64,000 bases of DNA from Callaeas wilsoni (Eukaryota > Chordata > Aves > Passeriformes > Callaeidae). The notes under the pieces are model-generated. The model did not search any database. It worked only from the letters and a program-made list of their open reading frames with translations, and had not been told where the DNA came from. The DNA lies in assembly GCA_013398955.1 (NCBI GenBank), contig VWPU01002086.1, forward strand, positions 1 through 64,000, written 5' to 3'. The position numbers and the translations under genes were made by a program. Below, one piece after another: positions 61,691 to 64,000 of the stretch (within the stretch, counting starts at the first letter, position 1; each line of letters starts with the position of its first letter).

Positions 61691-64000
61691 GAGTCTGGAG
61701 TCTTGACTTTGAGGCTGTTATAGGCTTGTTGTCCAATGGCATTTGTTCACTTGAGCATTTATTTGATTCTTGGCGTATGTTGACCAAAGGTCTGACTGAT
61801 CTCCCTGATACATCTCGGAGACAGGGAAGCCTCTTCATGTTTTGTCAGTAGTTTATCTTTATCCAGATTTGTGCAGAAGGATCTATGGCAAAGCTGGTAG
61901 CTGAGCCTCATGTCCTGAGCCTAAACAGCTTTGATGCCTGGTTGTGGAAGGTGTGTAGTTCTGCTCTCAGGCCAGTCAGTTCCTTCCTTTGGGTCTAGCA
62001 GAGTGCTGCTTTGTAGTTTGGCCCCTGCATTTCACTTCTGTAAAGTGAAGCTCTTTTCCCTGAGCTGGCAGGGGAGCTGTTTAAGCAGAGGACTGTGACA
62101 CTGCTCCAGTCCTGCAGGCAGCTGTCACCTGCACTTGCTTGTGCAACGCACGTGCCTTCCTCTTACTGCTAACAGGATTTTTTGCCATCTGCATGTTTGC
62201 AGTCCTCAGTCACAGGACTTGCTCACTTGTGAAAGTAAATCCCTCTCCTTTTCTTCTCCTGCAGTGCAGGCACACCAGCTTTTAATCTAGAGAGGAAGAT
62301 CTAAATACCCTTCCTCCAGCTTCCTCTGGGTCAAGTCCCAGAAACTTCTGATTCTGGTCAGGCTTCTGATTCTTTACCAGCTCTCTCTCCGCCTCAAAAT
62401 GCAACAAGGATGTTAAGTGGATAAGCCCAGAGCACGAAGCCTTCACCAGTAGCTCAAGGGAACTCTTTCCCAAGCAGGGGCAGTATTAGCTCCTGTTTCA
62501 GCTTCTCCCAGTGTTTAGCTGACAGCTTCTCAGGAGGCACAGGTGGACCTTGTGTCCTCGAGTCTGTGTAATGGAGATGGACTGGGTCTGTTTCTGGCTT
62601 GCTGCATGAGCAGCTGTAATGTGCTGCTCATCCAGTTCTTTACTGGGTTTGACTAGCGAGGAGAGGCTCTATGGTCCTCTTTCCTTTCAATTTTTCATAT
62701 CAGTCCTGCAAAGAGGCAGGAGGAATACAAATACCTTTGGGAATCATTTTAGCTCTTCATCAAGCTGCAGTCTGCTGGGGAAGTAGATGTGAGTTTGGCA
62801 CCCTTGGTGGTTATTCCCTGCCTGTTACAGGAGTCACATTAGTTTGCTGAAGCTTCTTTAGTGGTTGGAAGTTTTTGAGTTTGTTCTTATGTTTTTGCTG
62901 TTCTGAAAGCCTGGCTGGGGGTGAGGATCTTATTTAGGCTTTGGTACGCTTTGCCTTTGATCAGCAAAGCATCAAGGGAGGAAATAGCACTTTGAATAAA
63001 GAGCTGCCCCATGTCTGATGGTGACAGAGGACAGAGAAGGAACTGGGGTATTGGAGGCGATGGAGCTGTTTGCGTGTTTGGCTTTCCTGGTGTGCCAGTG
63101 AAGGGCTTGGTGCCGCAAAAGGAGGGGGACGTCTGCAATGAGCCCAGGCTGAGATGAGTCATTAACAAATGACATGCACAGAGTACCTGGGGGAGGCAAA
63201 CAGCTCTGCAGCAGCTGGTTAATGAATCTGGCTTGAAGGAAAGAGTTAGAAGCTATTCCAGGAATGAAGCAGAAGGCAGAGTTGTTAACAGGCAAGGATG
63301 CAGGAGGTGCTGTGCTGTTTGAGAAGGACAACAGATAAAGACTGCGTTGACTCCCCGTGACTACAGGAAGGGCAGCAGCTCAGAGCAGAGTTATGTGAAT
63401 TAGGGGCTGGCAGGGGCTGAATTGTGGGCAGTTTCAAGTGGGGAGTGCTCCCGGCCCCATACTGCTATGGGGACGAGAGGGAGGTGGAAGCAGAGGCAGA
63501 TTTGATGCAAACTCCCATGGACTGCCTGTGCCTGCTGGAGGCAGCTAGCACAGCTTGTCTGAACACTGCTGGACGCTGCTCCCTGGTGCAGGGCGAGCAT
63601 CCTGCCCTGCTTTGGTTTATGGCAGCGATGGGATGCTCCAGCTGCAGCTCGCTCCAAGATTGCAGCAGGACAGACTTTGAGCTATTGAACTTCTATTTGC
63701 CTTTTCCACCCCGAGGGAGAGAAAGTGGATGGAACTGTCTTCCTTCTGCTCTTCAGGGCTTTATTGTCTAGCTTTGTGTTCTGCAGCTCCACTTGTACTA
63801 GTGCTTGTTTAATATGGAGTTGAGCACTGAGCTGGAAAATGGAAGAGAGGATCTCAGCTGATTGCAGTGCTGGTAGGCTGCCCTAGCCCTAAAGCTGTGC
63901 CTCATGCTAACAAATGTCCCTGGCATTCCTGCCGTGGCTCAGTTGATAGCAGCTAACATCAGGCAGTTCTGGAACATGATAAAGCAGTGCTGATGTCAGT
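61691..64000. other. intergenic downstream of COPS7B
   Basis: No exon of the expected next gene (NPPC or DIS3L2 in mammals) was found on either strand. An AP-1-like TGAGTCAT lies near 63,155. Otherwise I see nothing that I can name. Confidence 0.5.

Noticed and set aside
62887..63331. Overlapping minus-strand frames of 93 and 119 codons
   Set aside because: No domain, no splice-supported neighbours, and composition like the surrounding intergenic sequence.
61691..64000. Search for NPPC (C-type natriuretic peptide), expected downstream of COPS7B in mammals
   Set aside because: No reverse-complement match to the conserved ring-peptide coding sequence was seen; the gene, if present, lies beyond the window.

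Overview
The window looks like a gene-sparse vertebrate locus, most likely from a bird. Multi-exon genes are split by GT-AG introns, and several CR1 LINE 3' ends carry the avian-type terminal sequence. Scattered MIR-like ancient SINE relics and one solo LTR are also present. Three neighbouring genes can be recognised in the order PTMA (+, 3' UTR only), PDE6D (-), COPS7B (+). As I remember it, this matches the order on human 2q37. I cannot name the species.

Layout. Bases 1-545 are the end of the PTMA 3' UTR with its poly(A) signal. Bases 546-11,700 are a GC-rich intergenic block. It holds an unexplained promoter-like array (six CCAAT boxes followed by TATAAA, 2656-2960), one orphan coiled-coil exon candidate on the minus strand (3980-4122), a 9-bp minisatellite beside a CTCF-like site (about 9665-9759) and a CR1 fragment (9978-10,530). 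Bases 12,234-47,020 are PDE6D on the minus strand. Five coding exons give exactly 150 residues, with AT-rich introns and a 28-kb first intron that carries a solo LTR (26,177-26,933). Bases 46,560-47,560 are the GC-rich PDE6D promoter region, with paired CCAAT boxes and an outward plus-strand ORF. Bases 47,570-51,640 are intergenic, with CR1 copies and a perfect 24-bp inverted repeat. A second GC-rich promoter lies at about 51,640-52,080, followed by COPS7B (non-coding exon 1, then six coding exons from 53,831 to 60,497, exactly 264 residues), its 3' UTR to about 61,690, and intergenic sequence to the end.

The genes do not form a pathway. PDE6D is a prenyl-binding carrier for lipidated membrane proteins. 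COPS7B is a PCI-domain subunit of the COP9 signalosome, which removes NEDD8 from cullins. They sit head to head with about 4.8 kb between the PDE6D start codon and COPS7B exon 1.

The most noteworthy observation is that PDE6D intron 1 has the signature of a U12-type (minor spliceosome) intron: a GTATCCT donor and a TTCCTTA branch-like motif 16 nt before the acceptor. Exon joins were worked out by hand from reading frames, splice sites and remembered human proteins; no alignment was run.
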